From positions 186,001 to 250,000 of the forward strand of contig NZ_JSEO01000007.1 of the NCBI RefSeq assembly GCF_001624705.1: a stretch of 64,000 nucleotides of DNA, read 5' to 3'. Below the pieces are notes generated by a model. The model was given only the letters and a program-made list of their open reading frames with translations, was not told the DNA's origin and searched no databases. Positions 44,515-54,456 of the stretch are shown here, piece after piece; position 1 is the stretch's first letter; each line of letters opens with the position of its first letter. A program made the position numbers and the translations under genes. This DNA is from Marinomonas sp. SBI8L (GTDB taxonomy: Bacteria > Pseudomonadota > Gammaproteobacteria > Pseudomonadales > Marinomonadaceae).

Positions 44515-45654
44515 GTGATTATTGCGTCTTCAACAGATTACCGTAAAGCAGCAAAAGCGAAATTACCCCCATTCTTATTTCACTATATAGATGGTGGTTC
44601 CTATGGCGAGCATACGCTTAGAAGGAATACACAAGATCTCGCTGATATCGCGTTAAAGCAACGTGTTTTAAATGATATGTCTGAATTGGATTTAAGTTCT
44701 GAGCTGTTTGGCGAAAAGCTGGATTTGCCGATTACTTTGGCACCAGTTGGTTTAACTGGTATGTATGCAAGGCGAGGAGAAGTGCAAGCCGCAAAAGCAG
44801 CGGACAAAAAAGGCATTCCTTTTACTATGTCGACGGTATCTGTCTGCCCAATCGAAGAGGTCGCACCAAGTATTGAACGACCTATGTGGTTTCAACTTTA
44901 TGTCCTAAAAGACCGCGGCTTTATGAAGAATGCATTAGAGCGAGCTAAGGCGGCTGGTGTCACTACCTTAGTGTTCACTGTGGATATGCCTGTGCCGGGG
45001 GCCCGTTATCGGGATATGCATTCAGGAATGAGTGGTGCTAATGCTCCCATTCGACGTGTGCTTCAAGCTATGTGCCATCCTGAATGGGCGTTGGATGTGG
45101 GGTTGTTGGGTAAGCCTCATGACCTTGGAAACATTTCAACCTATCGAGGTGAAGCGACCAAGTTGGCTGATTATATTGGTTGGTTAGGTGATAACTTTGA
45201 TCCTTCTATTTCATGGAAAGATTTACAGTGGATTCGAGATTTTTGGGATGGGCCAATGGTTATTAAGGGGATTCTGGATGCTGATGATGCTAAAGATGCA
45301 GTGAAATTTGGAGCGGATGGCATCATAGTATCTAACCATGGTGGGCGACAGTTAGATGGTGTGTTATCCACAGCTAGGGCATTACCAAGTATCGCAGATG
45401 CGGTAAAAGGTGACGTTAAGATTTTGGTGGATTCAGGGATTCGTAATGGCTTAGATGTTGTCAGAATGCTGGCATTAGGTGCAGATGCGACTATGTTAGG
45501 GCGCTCGTACATTTATGCTTTAGCAGCAAAAGGGCAGTCGGGAGTTGAGAATCTTATTGATCTTTACGAAAAAGAAATGCGTGTTGCTATGACATTATGT
45601 GGTGCTAGCAAGTTAAGTGACCTTAGCAGAGACTCATTGGTGAACTTAAAATAA
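44515..45654 (+). CDS. lldD: L-lactate dehydrogenase (quinone), FMN-dependent
   Basis: A 379-residue peripheral membrane enzyme oxidising L-lactate to pyruvate with electrons to quinone. It is highly similar to E. coli Lld[49 protein letters not shown], and active-site [12 protein letters not shown]. The GTG at 44515 (encoding [10 protein letters not shown]) is the start because it aligns with LldD and has AGAGG at eight bases; the frame runs back to 44470 without support. It is divergent from lldR. No lactate permease gene (lldP) is present beside it in this window. Confidence 0.93.
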   Translation: MIIASSTDYRKAAKAKLPPFLFHYIDGGSYGEHTLRRNTQDLADIALKQRVLNDMSELDLSSELFGEKLDLPITLAPVGLTGMYARRGEVQAAKAADKKGIPFTMSTVSVCPIEEVAPSIERPMWFQLYVLKDRGFMKNALERAKAAGVTTLVFTVDMPVPGARYRDMHSGMSGANAPIRRVLQAMCHPEWALDVGLLGKPHDLGNISTYRGEATKLADYIGWLGDNFDPSISWKDLQWIRDFWDGPMVIKGILDADDAKDAVKFGADGIIVSNHGGRQLDGVLSTARALPSIADAVKGDVKILVDSGIRNGLDVVRMLALGADATMLGRSYIYALAAKGQSGVENLIDLYEKEMRVAMTLCGASKLSDLSRDSLVNLK

Positions 45655-45951
45655 ATCTTTCTTTTTGTCTTAGGCTTATTGGATTGAGGCATTGTAAAAG
45701 TGATGATATAACCCTTAGTAATTGTTTTTCTTAAATTTATGAGTAGTGTGTTTGCTTGTAAGGGAAATATTCAAACCATTGCGGGATAATCAGATGGTGA
45801 GAGTAGGACTAAAGCGCAGGGTAAGGTATTATGGGCAGGATTTAAAATTGTTAAGCAAGTGCCTAGCAATTGATAACACTGGATTATTATCACTTTCGGC
45901 CTAGATCATCTTTATTGTAATTGGCTGGAAATACGACATTGAGAAAATTTT

Positions 45952-47154
45952 ATGATCATTAAACCAAAGATTCGCGGATTTATTTGTACGACAACACATC
46001 CAACAGGTTGTGAGTTGAATGTTAAAGAGCAAATTGAATTTACTAAAAACAAGGGCGAAATCAAAAACGGTCCGAAAAAAGTTTTAGTAATTGGTTCTTC
46101 TAGTGGTTACGGTTTGGCGTCACGTATTACAGCTGCGTTCGGTTCTGGCGCTGCAACTTTAGGTGTTTTCTTTGAGAAGCCTGCAACTGAGAAAAAGACA
46201 GGGACAGCAGGTTGGTACAACGCAGCTGCCTTTGATAAGTTTGCAAAAGAAGAAGGCTTATACGCTAAAAGTATTAATGGCGATGCCTTCTCAAACGAAG
46301 CGCGTGAAAAAGTTATTGAAACAATCAAAGCTGATTTAGGTCAGGTAGATATGGTTGTTTACTCTCTTGCCTCTCCAGTGCGTAAGCTGCCTGAAACAGG
46401 TGAAGTGATTCGCTCTGTACTTAAGCCAATTGGTGAAACTTATCGTGCGACTGCAATTGATACGAATAAAAACACCATTATTGATGCTGAGGTAGAGCCT
46501 GCAACAGAAGAAGAAATTGCCGCTACTACGACTGTTATGGGTGGGCAAGATTGGGAGTTGTGGATGTCAGCGCTTGAAGAAGCTGGTGTTCTGGCTGACG
46601 GCGCACGTACCGTTGCATACTCTTATATTGGTTCAGAGATCACTTGGCCTATCTACTGGCATGGTGCGCTAGGTAAGGCTAAGGAAGATTTGGATCGCGC
46701 TGCAAATGCAATTAATACGCGTCTTGCTGTTAATGGTGGTGGTGCGAATGTTGCTGTACTTAAATCTGTTGTGACTCAAGCATCTGCCGCAATTCCAGTG
46801 ATGCCTTTGTACCTAGCAATGGTATTTAATGTTATGCGTAAAGAAGGCATCCATGAAGGTTGTATTGAACAAATTCAGCGTATGTTCTCTGAGCGTTTAT
46901 ACAATGATCTTGATCCTGCTGCCAATGTTGATGATGCTAATCGTCTACGTTTGGATGACCTTGAGCTACGTGAAGACGTACAGTCTGCTTGTCGTGAATT
47001 ATGGCCAAGTATTACAACTGAAAACTTGTTTGAAAAAACAGACTATCAGCTGTACAAAGATGAATTTTTGAAACTATTTGGCTTTGGTGTTGAAGGTGTT
47101 GATTATGACGCTGATGTTGCACCAGAAGTTGAGTTTGACGTTATTGACTTGTAG
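45952..47154 (+). CDS. fabV: Enoyl-ACP/trans-2-enoyl-CoA reductase (NADH), FabV
   Basis: A 400-residue short-chain-dehydrogenase-related enoyl reductase for the last step of fatty-acid elongation. FabV is triclosan-insensitive in known cases. NADH site [13 protein letters not shown] near residue 46; the Y-x8-K-K type active site is seen as [20 protein letters not shown] near 227-246. [17 protein letters not shown] is a FabV signature. The 297-bp gap upstream contains a TGATAA/TTATCA inverted pair (45871-45892), possibly regulatory. It is monocistronic with a terminator. Confidence 0.93.
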   Translation: MIIKPKIRGFICTTTHPTGCELNVKEQIEFTKNKGEIKNGPKKVLVIGSSSGYGLASRITAAFGSGAATLGVFFEKPATEKKTGTAGWYNAAAFDKFAKEEGLYAKSINGDAFSNEAREKVIETIKADLGQVDMVVYSLASPVRKLPETGEVIRSVLKPIGETYRATAIDTNKNTIIDAEVEPATEEEIAATTTVMGGQDWELWMSALEEAGVLADGARTVAYSYIGSEITWPIYWHGALGKAKEDLDRAANAINTRLAVNGGGANVAVLKSVVTQASAAIPVMPLYLAMVFNVMRKEGIHEGCIEQIQRMFSERLYNDLDPAANVDDANRLRLDDLELREDVQSACRELWPSITTENLFEKTDYQLYKDEFLKLFGFGVEGVDYDADVAPEVEFDVIDL

Positions 47155-47230
47155 TTTTTGAGATAAGTCGTCTAACTAAGTAGTTTAGGTTTATAGTCTA
47201 GATTAATAATTTAGATCAAAGTTGAACTAT

Positions 47231-47261
47231 AAAAAAGCCGAGCCAAGTGCTCGGTTTTTTT
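47231..47261 (+). terminator. Terminator of fabV
   Basis: CCGAGC, loop CAAGT, GCTCGG inside an A-run and followed by seven T's. Confidence 0.88.
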
Positions 47262-47413
47262 ATGCCTGATATAACCTTGTAAAATTAAAAATAACCTTGT
47301 TCTTGAGTAATATTTAAAAGAGTCGATAAATTAAGGTTAGAGTTTATCTATTGGTGAGGTACACTCAATAGAGTCATTTAGTTCTTTGATCAATTATTTT
47401 GGGCGAGGGTTTT

Positions 47414-48067
47414 GTGTTTAAGCCAGTTCTGTTATTCGCATTAGTGTCATCTAGCGCATTTTCTCAAACGATTGAGAGGCGCATTGTTGATATCGTTTAT
47501 GGTGACAAGGTGATAAGAACAACGCATCAGGTTGTTCTAGATACTGAGCTTGAGGTTGATGTCATTCCTGCGGAAGAAACCAAACCAGAAGTTGCTACAA
47601 ATGTGGTTATTACGGCTAATGATGATCGTTTGTCTTATTTAGAAACAAATAGGGCAGCGATACGAGAACAGGAAATCTATTCGGAAGTAAATCGACGAAC
47701 GCGAGATGCACCTTATACCGTATTGTTTACTGGCTATATTCCGCCAGAAATTCAGAAAAAAAGAATGGCTATGATGCCTGAGGTTGGTTTGTTTGGTGAC
47801 CAGAAAGATAAGCTGCTAAATAATCAAGGTGATATTACGCAGGAAATTGGCCTACCAACAACTAAGGATAACAGTCTTAATGTTGGGCAGTTCTCCAGTA
47901 TGTCTGATAAAGAACAAAGTGCTAGAGGGAAAACAGGTTCTAATCAGGGTGAGGTGGACTCAGGTTTGAACAACTTTATTAATGGTACGAGTGGCAACGC
48001 TAGTGAGCAAACACCTGATGCTGAGCCTAGTAATGATGAAATGCTTGAGAAACTTATTGGAGGCTAG
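47414..48067 (+). CDS. Exported protein of unknown function
   Basis: A 217-residue protein with a signal peptide (FKPVLLFALVSSSAFSQ; cleavage after AFS). GTG at 47414 has GAGGG five bases upstream; a TTG 15 bases earlier is less likely. The mature part has no cysteine, starts with charged beta-like segments (ERRIVDIVYGDKVIRTTHQVVLD) and ends in a Ser/Gly/Asn/Glu-rich low-complexity tail. A segment DAPYTVLFTGYIPPEIQKKRM is the most distinctive part. I recognise no family. Confidence 0.6.
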   Translation: MFKPVLLFALVSSSAFSQTIERRIVDIVYGDKVIRTTHQVVLDTELEVDVIPAEETKPEVATNVVITANDDRLSYLETNRAAIREQEIYSEVNRRTRDAPYTVLFTGYIPPEIQKKRMAMMPEVGLFGDQKDKLLNNQGDITQEIGLPTTKDNSLNVGQFSSMSDKEQSARGKTGSNQGEVDSGLNNFINGTSGNASEQTPDAEPSNDEMLEKLIGG

Positions 48068-48105
48068 TTTAGCTTTAGTCAGATTCTTATAATTATTAAG
48101 ATTAA

Positions 48106-48136
48106 AAAAATGCCAACATCAAATGTTGGCATTTTT
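48106..48136. terminator. Bidirectional terminator
   Basis: AAAAATGCCAACAT, loop CAA, ATGTTGGCATTTTT: a 14-bp perfect stem between the exported-protein gene and the convergent M16 peptidase gene. Confidence 0.9.
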
Positions 48137-48164
48137 GTTTTGAGTTAAAAGTAGTTGTGCTTAC

Positions 48165-51107
48165 TTATTTAAGCTCTATGCTATTCGCGGAAACTTCTAA
48201 CCAATCTTCTTTAAGGTTTTCATTGAGAAGAGGCTTATTGTGAACCAAGATGCTAGGTGCTTCGCCAGATAGAATTTGTTGCGAAACGAATTCGCTAAAT
48301 TCTTCTTGAGTAATGTCGGACATGACCTGAATAAACTTTTCACGACGATGGAAGTCTTGCTCTGGTTTGGCTATCTCGCTCCAAAAACGCCCTGTGTCTT
48401 CACCAAGCTCTTTTTGTTTACGTTTTAGCTGAACCAAAATGTTATTGCGGATTTGCTCAAATTCTGGCGCGCTTAGTTCGCAGATTCTCTGCAAGTCTTG
48501 GCTAATAAAGTTCTCAATTTCTTCAACAATTTCAGGGCTTTCATGATCTGGTGATTGCACTGTAAAGCCGATAGCAGGCACATCTGCCTTGGTTAAATTA
48601 TGAGTGCTAACAATATAGCCTAGTTGTTTTTCCGTTCTGAGTTGGCCAAAGAAACGGCTACCAATAGCTTGTTTCAATAAAGCAAAGTTAGCCTTCTCTG
48701 TGAGGTTGTTTTCTTTCTCACCAGATAAAACATAAAGAATGGCGTTGTCTTGGCTTGTTGTCTCTACCTTGAACGCATTGCGGCTTCGGTTGTTAAGTAG
48801 TTGACGCTTAATTTGCTTGGCTGTTGATGGTTGAAGTTTTTCTTCATATTGCTCTGTAAGGGTCTTAGCAAGTGCTAGTGTTTGCTCTTCTTTGATGTTG
48901 CCATTGCTGAACCCTACAATATTGTATTGGGAGAGGGCGAGGTTTTTGAAGTTCACAAGATCATCAAAATGGATGTCATCTAATGTCGCTAACATGTCTG
49001 AAATAGTGTGGCTGTCTTCAATTAATAGCTCGGATAAGCGCCAGAGTGCAACAGAGTATGCATTTGCGTGCTTACTGTTAAGTAGGTCTTTTCTTAGTTG
49101 TTGTTTGGCAATTTCAAACCTATCTGCTTGAGGTTCAAGCTCATTGATTTGTTTCATAAGCCATAATAAATACTGGTTTTGTTTGTCGTTATAGCCCGCT
49201 GTAATTAGGGTTAAGCCATTGATGTGTGAATAAATATTGTAATTCAAGTTAGCATTGTATGGCAGGTAGGTAGCTTCACTTAAAGCGTCATTAAGTAGAC
49301 GAGCCCAAAGTTTATTTAAGACGTACTGCTTGTTGTTGTCTGAGGCGCCTGGGTAACGTACTGCTAGATAGTTGCTGCTTTTGGGTTTGTCGAAGCGGTT
49401 GTCTGATCTATGCCAAAAGCTAACCCCTTGTGATTGGTAAATGCGTTTTGGTACTTCGTCATAAGTATCGATTAAAGCCAATGAGTCTGGAATATAAGTG
49501 TTTGCTTCTGGTGCTTTGATTTCATCTAGATTAGCTGCGTGATCAAGCTTGCTAATAAACTCATCAGATAGGTTCAAATTGGTGTATTGGCTATGGTACC
49601 AAGGCTCTTCTTGCCAGTTGGTTTTGCCACTTGCCCAATGTGAGGGTACATCACCTTTGGTAGCTAACTGGATAAGCATGTTGTTTGGATTAAGGTGTTG
49701 AGCTAAAGCTTTTACTTCGTCTGGGTTTGCTGATTCAGAAATCTGGAAGGCGTTTAAAACATCCTCAGCTGGTGTATCAAGTAGCTGGCTAGCGAGCGTT
49801 CTTGATAACTGAATTGGGCTTATGTAACTGTGATAGTTAAAACCAAGTTGTGATAGGGCCTTCTCTTCTTCTATATAGGCCAGGTTAATCTCATTGTTTT
49901 TAATTTTATTGATGTTTGAGAAGGTGGCGAATATCACATCATCAATTGCTTTGACTCCATCGTCAGTCAGCTTGATACGAATGCTAAAGCTTTGTTCCTT
50001 GATATAGTCTGTTCCTAACCCAGCGCTAAGGCTTCTTATCCAGCCGTTACCTTTGAGATAGCTATGTAATGAGCCTTGGCTTTCTTGGCCTAAAAGGTAG
50101 CTTAGATAGCGTGTTGGTTGATCTTTATAGCGACCATTTTGTGATGGCAGGAGAAAGTTTAGTGTTAAAGTGTGACCATCCTTTATTGGTTTGATGAACT
50201 GTAAGTTTGCTGTGTTAGGTAAAAGTAAGTTAGGGGTGTCTTGCTTTGTAATACTTTCTGTTTGTGAGGTTTGTTGCTCTGCAATTGGGCCGAAATAGTG
50301 TTTTGCTAGAGCCTCAAGCTCATCTAAGGGAAGGTTGGCGACCAAGGATAGAGTCATGTTTTGAGCGAAATAATGAGTTTGGTAGCAATTGATTAGCTGC
50401 TCTCTCAATGAGGCTTCAGGTAAGTCTTTTAATGTGTCTAGATTACCCACACTGAAGTGATTGCTTGGGTGGTGTGGGTTAAACAAGGTTTTAAAAGCTT
50501 GGTTGTTTCGTCGTGCGTCATCGTTTAGCTTTGCAGTGTACTCTGAGTGAACGGCTTTTCTTTCTCTTTGTGTATATTCTTCACTAAAAAGTGGTGCAAT
50601 GAAAAATTGTGAAAAACGATCTAATGCCCCTTCATAACCTTCGTCTTGAATATCAAAAAAGTAATTGGTGTGATTTGCTGCTGTATAGGCATTATTTGAA
50701 CCACCAAACTTATTTATGTAAGTCTTATACTCAGCTGCATCTGGGTATTTCTCTGTTCCTAAAAAGAGCATATGCTCCAAAAAGTGTGTGAGACCTTCTT
50801 GTCCTTCTGGGTTGTCATTTGCACCCACACCAACTGCAAGTGCAGCAGAAGACTTCTCGGCTTTGGCATCAGAGGCGAGAATAACCTTTAAGCCATTGCT
50901 AAGCTCAAGGTAGCGATATTGGTTGTTATCACTTTGGCTTTGTTTAATTTGAATCATACTTGTGTTGTTGGCTTCTAAATTGGTTGTGTGATGTGAAGAG
51001 GCTATTGCCATACCAGAAGAAAGGGTAAGCAATGCTATAAGAGTCTGAAAAGATTTAACTGAACTGACTTGTAAGTGTTTGGTGAAGCAGCTTGTAAATA
51101 AGGACAT
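48165..51107 (-). CDS. M16 zinc metallopeptidase (pitrilysin/insulinase family), exported
   Basis: A 980-residue insulinase-like peptidase with an N-terminal signal sequence (SFQTLIALLTLSSGMAIASS). The inverted zinc motif HFLEH lies near residue 112, with the third ligand in ERKAVHSEY. Four M16 repeats follow, and QLRTEKQLGYIV near the C-terminus matches pitrilysin. It would degrade small peptides in the periplasm. The ATG at 51107 is preferred over a TTG five codons earlier; neither has a good ribosome site. Confidence 0.9.
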   Translation of the reverse strand: MSLFTSCFTKHLQVSSVKSFQTLIALLTLSSGMAIASSHHTTNLEANNTSMIQIKQSQSDNNQYRYLELSNGLKVILASDAKAEKSSAALAVGVGANDNPEGQEGLTHFLEHMLFLGTEKYPDAAEYKTYINKFGGSNNAYTAANHTNYFFDIQDEGYEGALDRFSQFFIAPLFSEEYTQRERKAVHSEYTAKLNDDARRNNQAFKTLFNPHHPSNHFSVGNLDTLKDLPEASLREQLINCYQTHYFAQNMTLSLVANLPLDELEALAKHYFGPIAEQQTSQTESITKQDTPNLLLPNTANLQFIKPIKDGHTLTLNFLLPSQNGRYKDQPTRYLSYLLGQESQGSLHSYLKGNGWIRSLSAGLGTDYIKEQSFSIRIKLTDDGVKAIDDVIFATFSNINKIKNNEINLAYIEEEKALSQLGFNYHSYISPIQLSRTLASQLLDTPAEDVLNAFQISESANPDEVKALAQHLNPNNMLIQLATKGDVPSHWASGKTNWQEEPWYHSQYTNLNLSDEFISKLDHAANLDEIKAPEANTYIPDSLALIDTYDEVPKRIYQSQGVSFWHRSDNRFDKPKSSNYLAVRYPGASDNNKQYVLNKLWARLLNDALSEATYLPYNANLNYNIYSHINGLTLITAGYNDKQNQYLLWLMKQINELEPQADRFEIAKQQLRKDLLNSKHANAYSVALWRLSELLIEDSHTISDMLATLDDIHFDDLVNFKNLALSQYNIVGFSNGNIKEEQTLALAKTLTEQYEEKLQPSTAKQIKRQLLNNRSRNAFKVETTSQDNAILYVLSGEKENNLTEKANFALLKQAIGSRFFGQLRTEKQLGYIVSTHNLTKADVPAIGFTVQSPDHESPEIVEEIENFISQDLQRICELSAPEFEQIRNNILVQLKRKQKELGEDTGRFWSEIAKPEQDFHRREKFIQVMSDITQEEFSEFVSQQILSGEAPSILVHNKPLLNENLKEDWLEVSANSIELK

Positions 51108-51200
51108 AAAATGCAAATTCAAAAAATGATTTCACATACTAACAGCAGGTTATTTTTAAGTGCAAAGTATTTTTAGTCCCATTTTTAAAGGGTTAGAACA

Positions 51201-51229
51201 AAAAAAGAGAGACAGCGCTCTCTTTTTTT
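51201..51229. terminator. Terminator of the mtaD-ubiG-yciK genes
   Basis: A6 GAGAG, loop ACAGCG, CTCTC T7. It follows yciK on the minus strand. Confidence 0.85.
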
Positions 51230-51247
51230 GTGTGAAAAAATTAGCAT

Positions 51248-52012
51248 TTAATTGCTAGGTTTTTCCTTTTTTTCTTGCGCGTCAATGGATTGACCGTTTA
51301 CATCTTTGCTGTCGTCACCCATCAAATATAGGTAAAGAGGCATGATATCTTCAGGAGATGCGATTGTGTTTGGATCTTCTGCAGGGTACGCGCGACTGCG
51401 CATAGTTGTACTTGTTGCGCCCGGATTAATTGCATTAACTCGGATTTCAGTTGTGTTTTCGAGTTCTTCTGCCAGTAACTGCATCATAGACTCAGTAGCA
51501 AATTTGGAGATTGAATAAGCGCCCCAATAAGCTCTCGCCTTGCGGCCAACGCTTGATGTTGTAAATACAATAGAGCCGGCTTTGGATTTTTCCATTAAGG
51601 GCATAACTGCCTGAGTCAGCATAAATTGGCTTGTTACATTAACACGTAAAACTTGCTCGAATGTACTTGCTTCATAATTTGCTAAGGCTGTTCTATCGCC
51701 TAAAATGCTGGCGTTATGAAGTAGTCCATCTAGATGGCCAAACTCAGTTTCTATGATGTTTGCTAAATCGGTATAATCATGTTCACTTGAGCCATCCAAA
51801 TTAAGAGGGACGATAGCTGCTTGGGGATAACCAAGGTTTTCTATTTCATCATAAACAGCTTCAAGTTTTTTTGTTGTACGGCCCAGTAAAATGACTGTGG
51901 CGCCATGCTTGGCGTAGTTAATGGCAGCAACTCTGCCGATACCGTCGCCAGCTCCTGTGACAAGGATAACCTTGTCTTTTAGTAAATCGTTTGGCGCTTG
52001 ATAATCTAACAT
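51248..52012 (-). CDS. yciK: YciK-family short-chain dehydrogenase
   Basis: A 254-residue SDR oxidoreductase. The cofactor motif is VTGAGDGIGR, and the catalytic S-Y-K is seen in TTSSVGRKARAYWGAYSISKF. YQAPNDLLKDKVILVTGAGDGIG is the typical YciK beginning. The physiological substrate is unknown. It follows ubiG after 33 bp, so they are co-transcribed. In Pseudomonas the phosphatase gene mupP lies between ubiG and yciK; it is missing here. Confidence 0.9.
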   Translation of the reverse strand: MLDYQAPNDLLKDKVILVTGAGDGIGRVAAINYAKHGATVILLGRTTKKLEAVYDEIENLGYPQAAIVPLNLDGSSEHDYTDLANIIETEFGHLDGLLHNASILGDRTALANYEASTFEQVLRVNVTSQFMLTQAVMPLMEKSKAGSIVFTTSSVGRKARAYWGAYSISKFATESMMQLLAEELENTTEIRVNAINPGATSTTMRSRAYPAEDPNTIASPEDIMPLYLYLMGDDSKDVNGQSIDAQEKKEKPSN

Positions 52013-52045
52013 ATAAATTCCTTTGAATATCTGTGTTAAAGCGGG

Positions 52046-52768
52046 TTAGTTATCTGCTTTGATGGTATGCATTAGATAGTTAACCGAGACATCTTTTTCA
52101 GTTAGTCGATAGTGTTTGGTGATTGGGTTGTAAGTCATGCCTGTTAGGTCTTGAACTTCAAGTCCTGCAAGACGTGCATAATTACTAAGCTCGGCCGGTT
52201 GGATGAATTTGGCATAGTCATGCGTGCCTTTTGGTAGCATATTAAGAATGTACTCAGCCCCAACGACTGCAAATAAGTAGGCTTTAGGATTGCGGTTAAT
52301 AGTCGAAAAGAATACCTGGCCGCCTGGTTTTACTAATTTATAACAAGCTCGGATAATAGATGCAGGATCTGGAACATGCTCAAGCATTTCTAAGCATGTG
52401 ACAACGTCATACTGCCCAGCTTCGCGTTCAGCTATCTCTTCAGCCGTAATGCGTTCGTAATCAATGTCTAGCTTACTTTCTAATTTATGGAGTCTAGCAA
52501 CACCTAGCGGTGCTTCACCCATGTCAATGCCTTTTACATTGGCACCTCTTTGGGCCATAGACTCGGATAAAATGCCGCCGCCACAGCCTATGTCGATAAC
52601 CTTTTTGCCCGCAAGCGGTGCTCGTTCATCAATATAGTTGGTGCGTAATGGGTTGATGTCATGAAGAGGTTTGAATTCACTCTCTTTATCCCACCAACGG
52701 CTTGCTAAAGCTTCAAATTTTGCAATTTCAGCTGTATCTACATTGTTTTGATTTGCGTCGCTGTTCAT
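52046..52768 (-). CDS. ubiG: Ubiquinone biosynthesis O-methyltransferase
   Basis: A 240-residue SAM-dependent enzyme carrying out both O-methylations of ubiquinone synthesis. Motif I is [37 protein letters not shown] is the UbiG signature at the N-terminus, and LEHVPDP and [11 protein letters not shown] follow. It lies between mtaD (89 bp upstream) and yciK, a conserved order in Pseudomonas relatives. Confidence 0.95.
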   Translation of the reverse strand: MNSDANQNNVDTAEIAKFEALASRWWDKESEFKPLHDINPLRTNYIDERAPLAGKKVIDIGCGGGILSESMAQRGANVKGIDMGEAPLGVARLHKLESKLDIDYERITAEEIAEREAGQYDVVTCLEMLEHVPDPASIIRACYKLVKPGGQVFFSTINRNPKAYLFAVVGAEYILNMLPKGTHDYAKFIQPAELSNYARLAGLEVQDLTGMTYNPITKHYRLTEKDVSVNYLMHTIKADN

Positions 52769-52857
52769 TAAAAAATTCCAATCGAGAAAGGGTTAAATCA
52801 ATTTTGTTTGCAGGGCTTAGGCTCATTTTATCACTTGGCTGCCGCTGTCTACTATTG

Positions 52858-54189
52858 TTAGGGTGCTAATTTTTCTTGCCAATGCAAAACATCCTGCTTG
52901 AGCTTATCGCAATCTAGCGTTGTTAATTTTTTATCTTTTAATAGGGCGTTGCCTGCAACCCAAACATGGCTGACCTGGTCTCGGTTTGCCGTGTAAATAA
53001 GTTGTGAAATGGGGTTGTAGACGGGTAAGTTTGCCAGTTCATTTAATGCTGTTGCACAAAGGTCTGCTTGTTTGCCAATCTCTATGCTGCCGACTATGTC
53101 ATCAATGCCCATGCATTTTGCACCTTCAAGGGTTGCCATGCGTAATGTGCTTGCAGCATTTAATTCTGTTGCATCATTAGCAACGGCTTTAGCTAGCATG
53201 GAGGCGCAACGCATCTCGCCCATCATATCTAAATCATTATTGCTTGCTGCGCCGTCCGTACCTAACGCTAATGTGATATCTCTTGCTCTTAATGAACTGA
53301 CAGGGCAGAAGCCGCTAGCAAGTTTTAGGTTAGATTCAGGGCAGTGGACAACTTTAATATCTCTTTCGGCTATCAGGTCCATTTCATGTTCTGTTAACTG
53401 AGTCATATGCACGGCTTGTAGTTTACTTGTTAGCATGCCAACTCGATCTATTCTGGCAATAGGACGACAGTAGTATTGCTCAAGAGAGTTGCTTATCTCT
53501 TCTGCTGTCTCATGTATGTGCATTTGTATCATACAGTCTAGGTCATTCGCTTTAGTTACTACCTTACTTAATTCAGCATCATTAAGTGCATAAGGTGAGT
53601 GAGGGCCTAATATACTGTTTACTAACGGACTAGATTTGAATTTATGAAAGCTATCTTCTGCTTGTGCTAAATATTCATCAACGTGATTTGCCCAGCTTGT
53701 TTTTATATTCAATATGGTCGGGCAAAGCTGTGCTCTAATCCCTATTTTTTGAGCGCTGCTGCCAACATCGTGACTGAAAAAGTAATTGTCACTGAAGCAA
53801 GTCGTACCACCTCGAATCATTTCTGCTATTGCTAACTCGCTCCCAACACGAGTGAATTCCGCGCTTAACCAGCGACTTTCATTTGGCCAAATGTGATCTT
53901 CTAGCCAAGCCATCAGAGGGAGGTCATCCGCATAGCCGCGAAACAAGGTCATTGCTGCATGTCCGTGGGCATTTATATAGCCAGGAGTGACTATATGCTC
54001 ATCTAGATGGTAGGTGTTTTCTGCTTGGTATTTTTGTCTGGCTTGTGTTTGGGGAAGTAAGTCCACAATTATCCCTTGATCCACCACAATTGTGTGGTCG
54101 ATAAGTGGTTCATCTATATTAACCCTAGCAATCCACTTGGCGTGAATTAGGGTGTCTACAGATTGCTTTTGTTGTGGGCTGGTTAGCAT
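52858..54189 (-). CDS. mtaD: 5-methylthioadenosine/S-adenosylhomocysteine deaminase
   Basis: A 443-residue zinc amidohydrolase of the TrzA/MtaD group that would deaminate 5'-methylthioadenosine or S-adenosylhomocysteine. Metal and active-site motifs: NAHGHAAMTLFRG, HIHETAEE, VHCPESNLKLASG and GTDGAASNNDLDM. The gene is divergent from gyrA and heads the ubiG-yciK operon, as for its Pseudomonas counterpart. The mtnA gene that often lies between it and gyrA is not present. Confidence 0.9.
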   Translation of the reverse strand: MLTSPQQKQSVDTLIHAKWIARVNIDEPLIDHTIVVDQGIIVDLLPQTQARQKYQAENTYHLDEHIVTPGYINAHGHAAMTLFRGYADDLPLMAWLEDHIWPNESRWLSAEFTRVGSELAIAEMIRGGTTCFSDNYFFSHDVGSSAQKIGIRAQLCPTILNIKTSWANHVDEYLAQAEDSFHKFKSSPLVNSILGPHSPYALNDAELSKVVTKANDLDCMIQMHIHETAEEISNSLEQYYCRPIARIDRVGMLTSKLQAVHMTQLTEHEMDLIAERDIKVVHCPESNLKLASGFCPVSSLRARDITLALGTDGAASNNDLDMMGEMRCASMLAKAVANDATELNAASTLRMATLEGAKCMGIDDIVGSIEIGKQADLCATALNELANLPVYNPISQLIYTANRDQVSHVWVAGNALLKDKKLTTLDCDKLKQDVLHWQEKLAP

Positions 54190-54379
54190 GCATGCTCCTT
54201 AAACTTAATGCTTACATTATAGCTGCTTCACTGGCTTTTATTCCATTTTAAACTTGGCTTTTGTCTTGTCTTGCCTAGATTTTTTCTTTTTTTGATGATT
54301 TTTGTCCCTAGATTATTTCAATCTTGCGAAGGGGGTGAAAGCAAATGAAAGATGAGAGTGGGAGTTCTGGATTTGCTTG

Positions 54380-54388
54380 TGCTACAAT
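54380..54388 (+). promoter_or_regulatory. Probable extended -10 promoter of gyrA
   Basis: TGCTACAAT: a TG-N extension plus TACAAT. No good -35 box is seen at 17 bp, which fits an extended -10 promoter. Leader about 62 bases to the gyrA ATG. Confidence 0.5.
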
Positions 54389-54456
54389 GCCGCGCTTATA
54401 AAAGAACATATCCAGAGAGTCGATGTGACTCTAAGGCATAAGGAACGATTGTACCT

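Noticed and set aside
45871-45892. Possible operator TGATAA/TTATCA before fabV
   Set aside because: Six-base AT-rich arms are common by chance here; I mention it only in the fabV entry.
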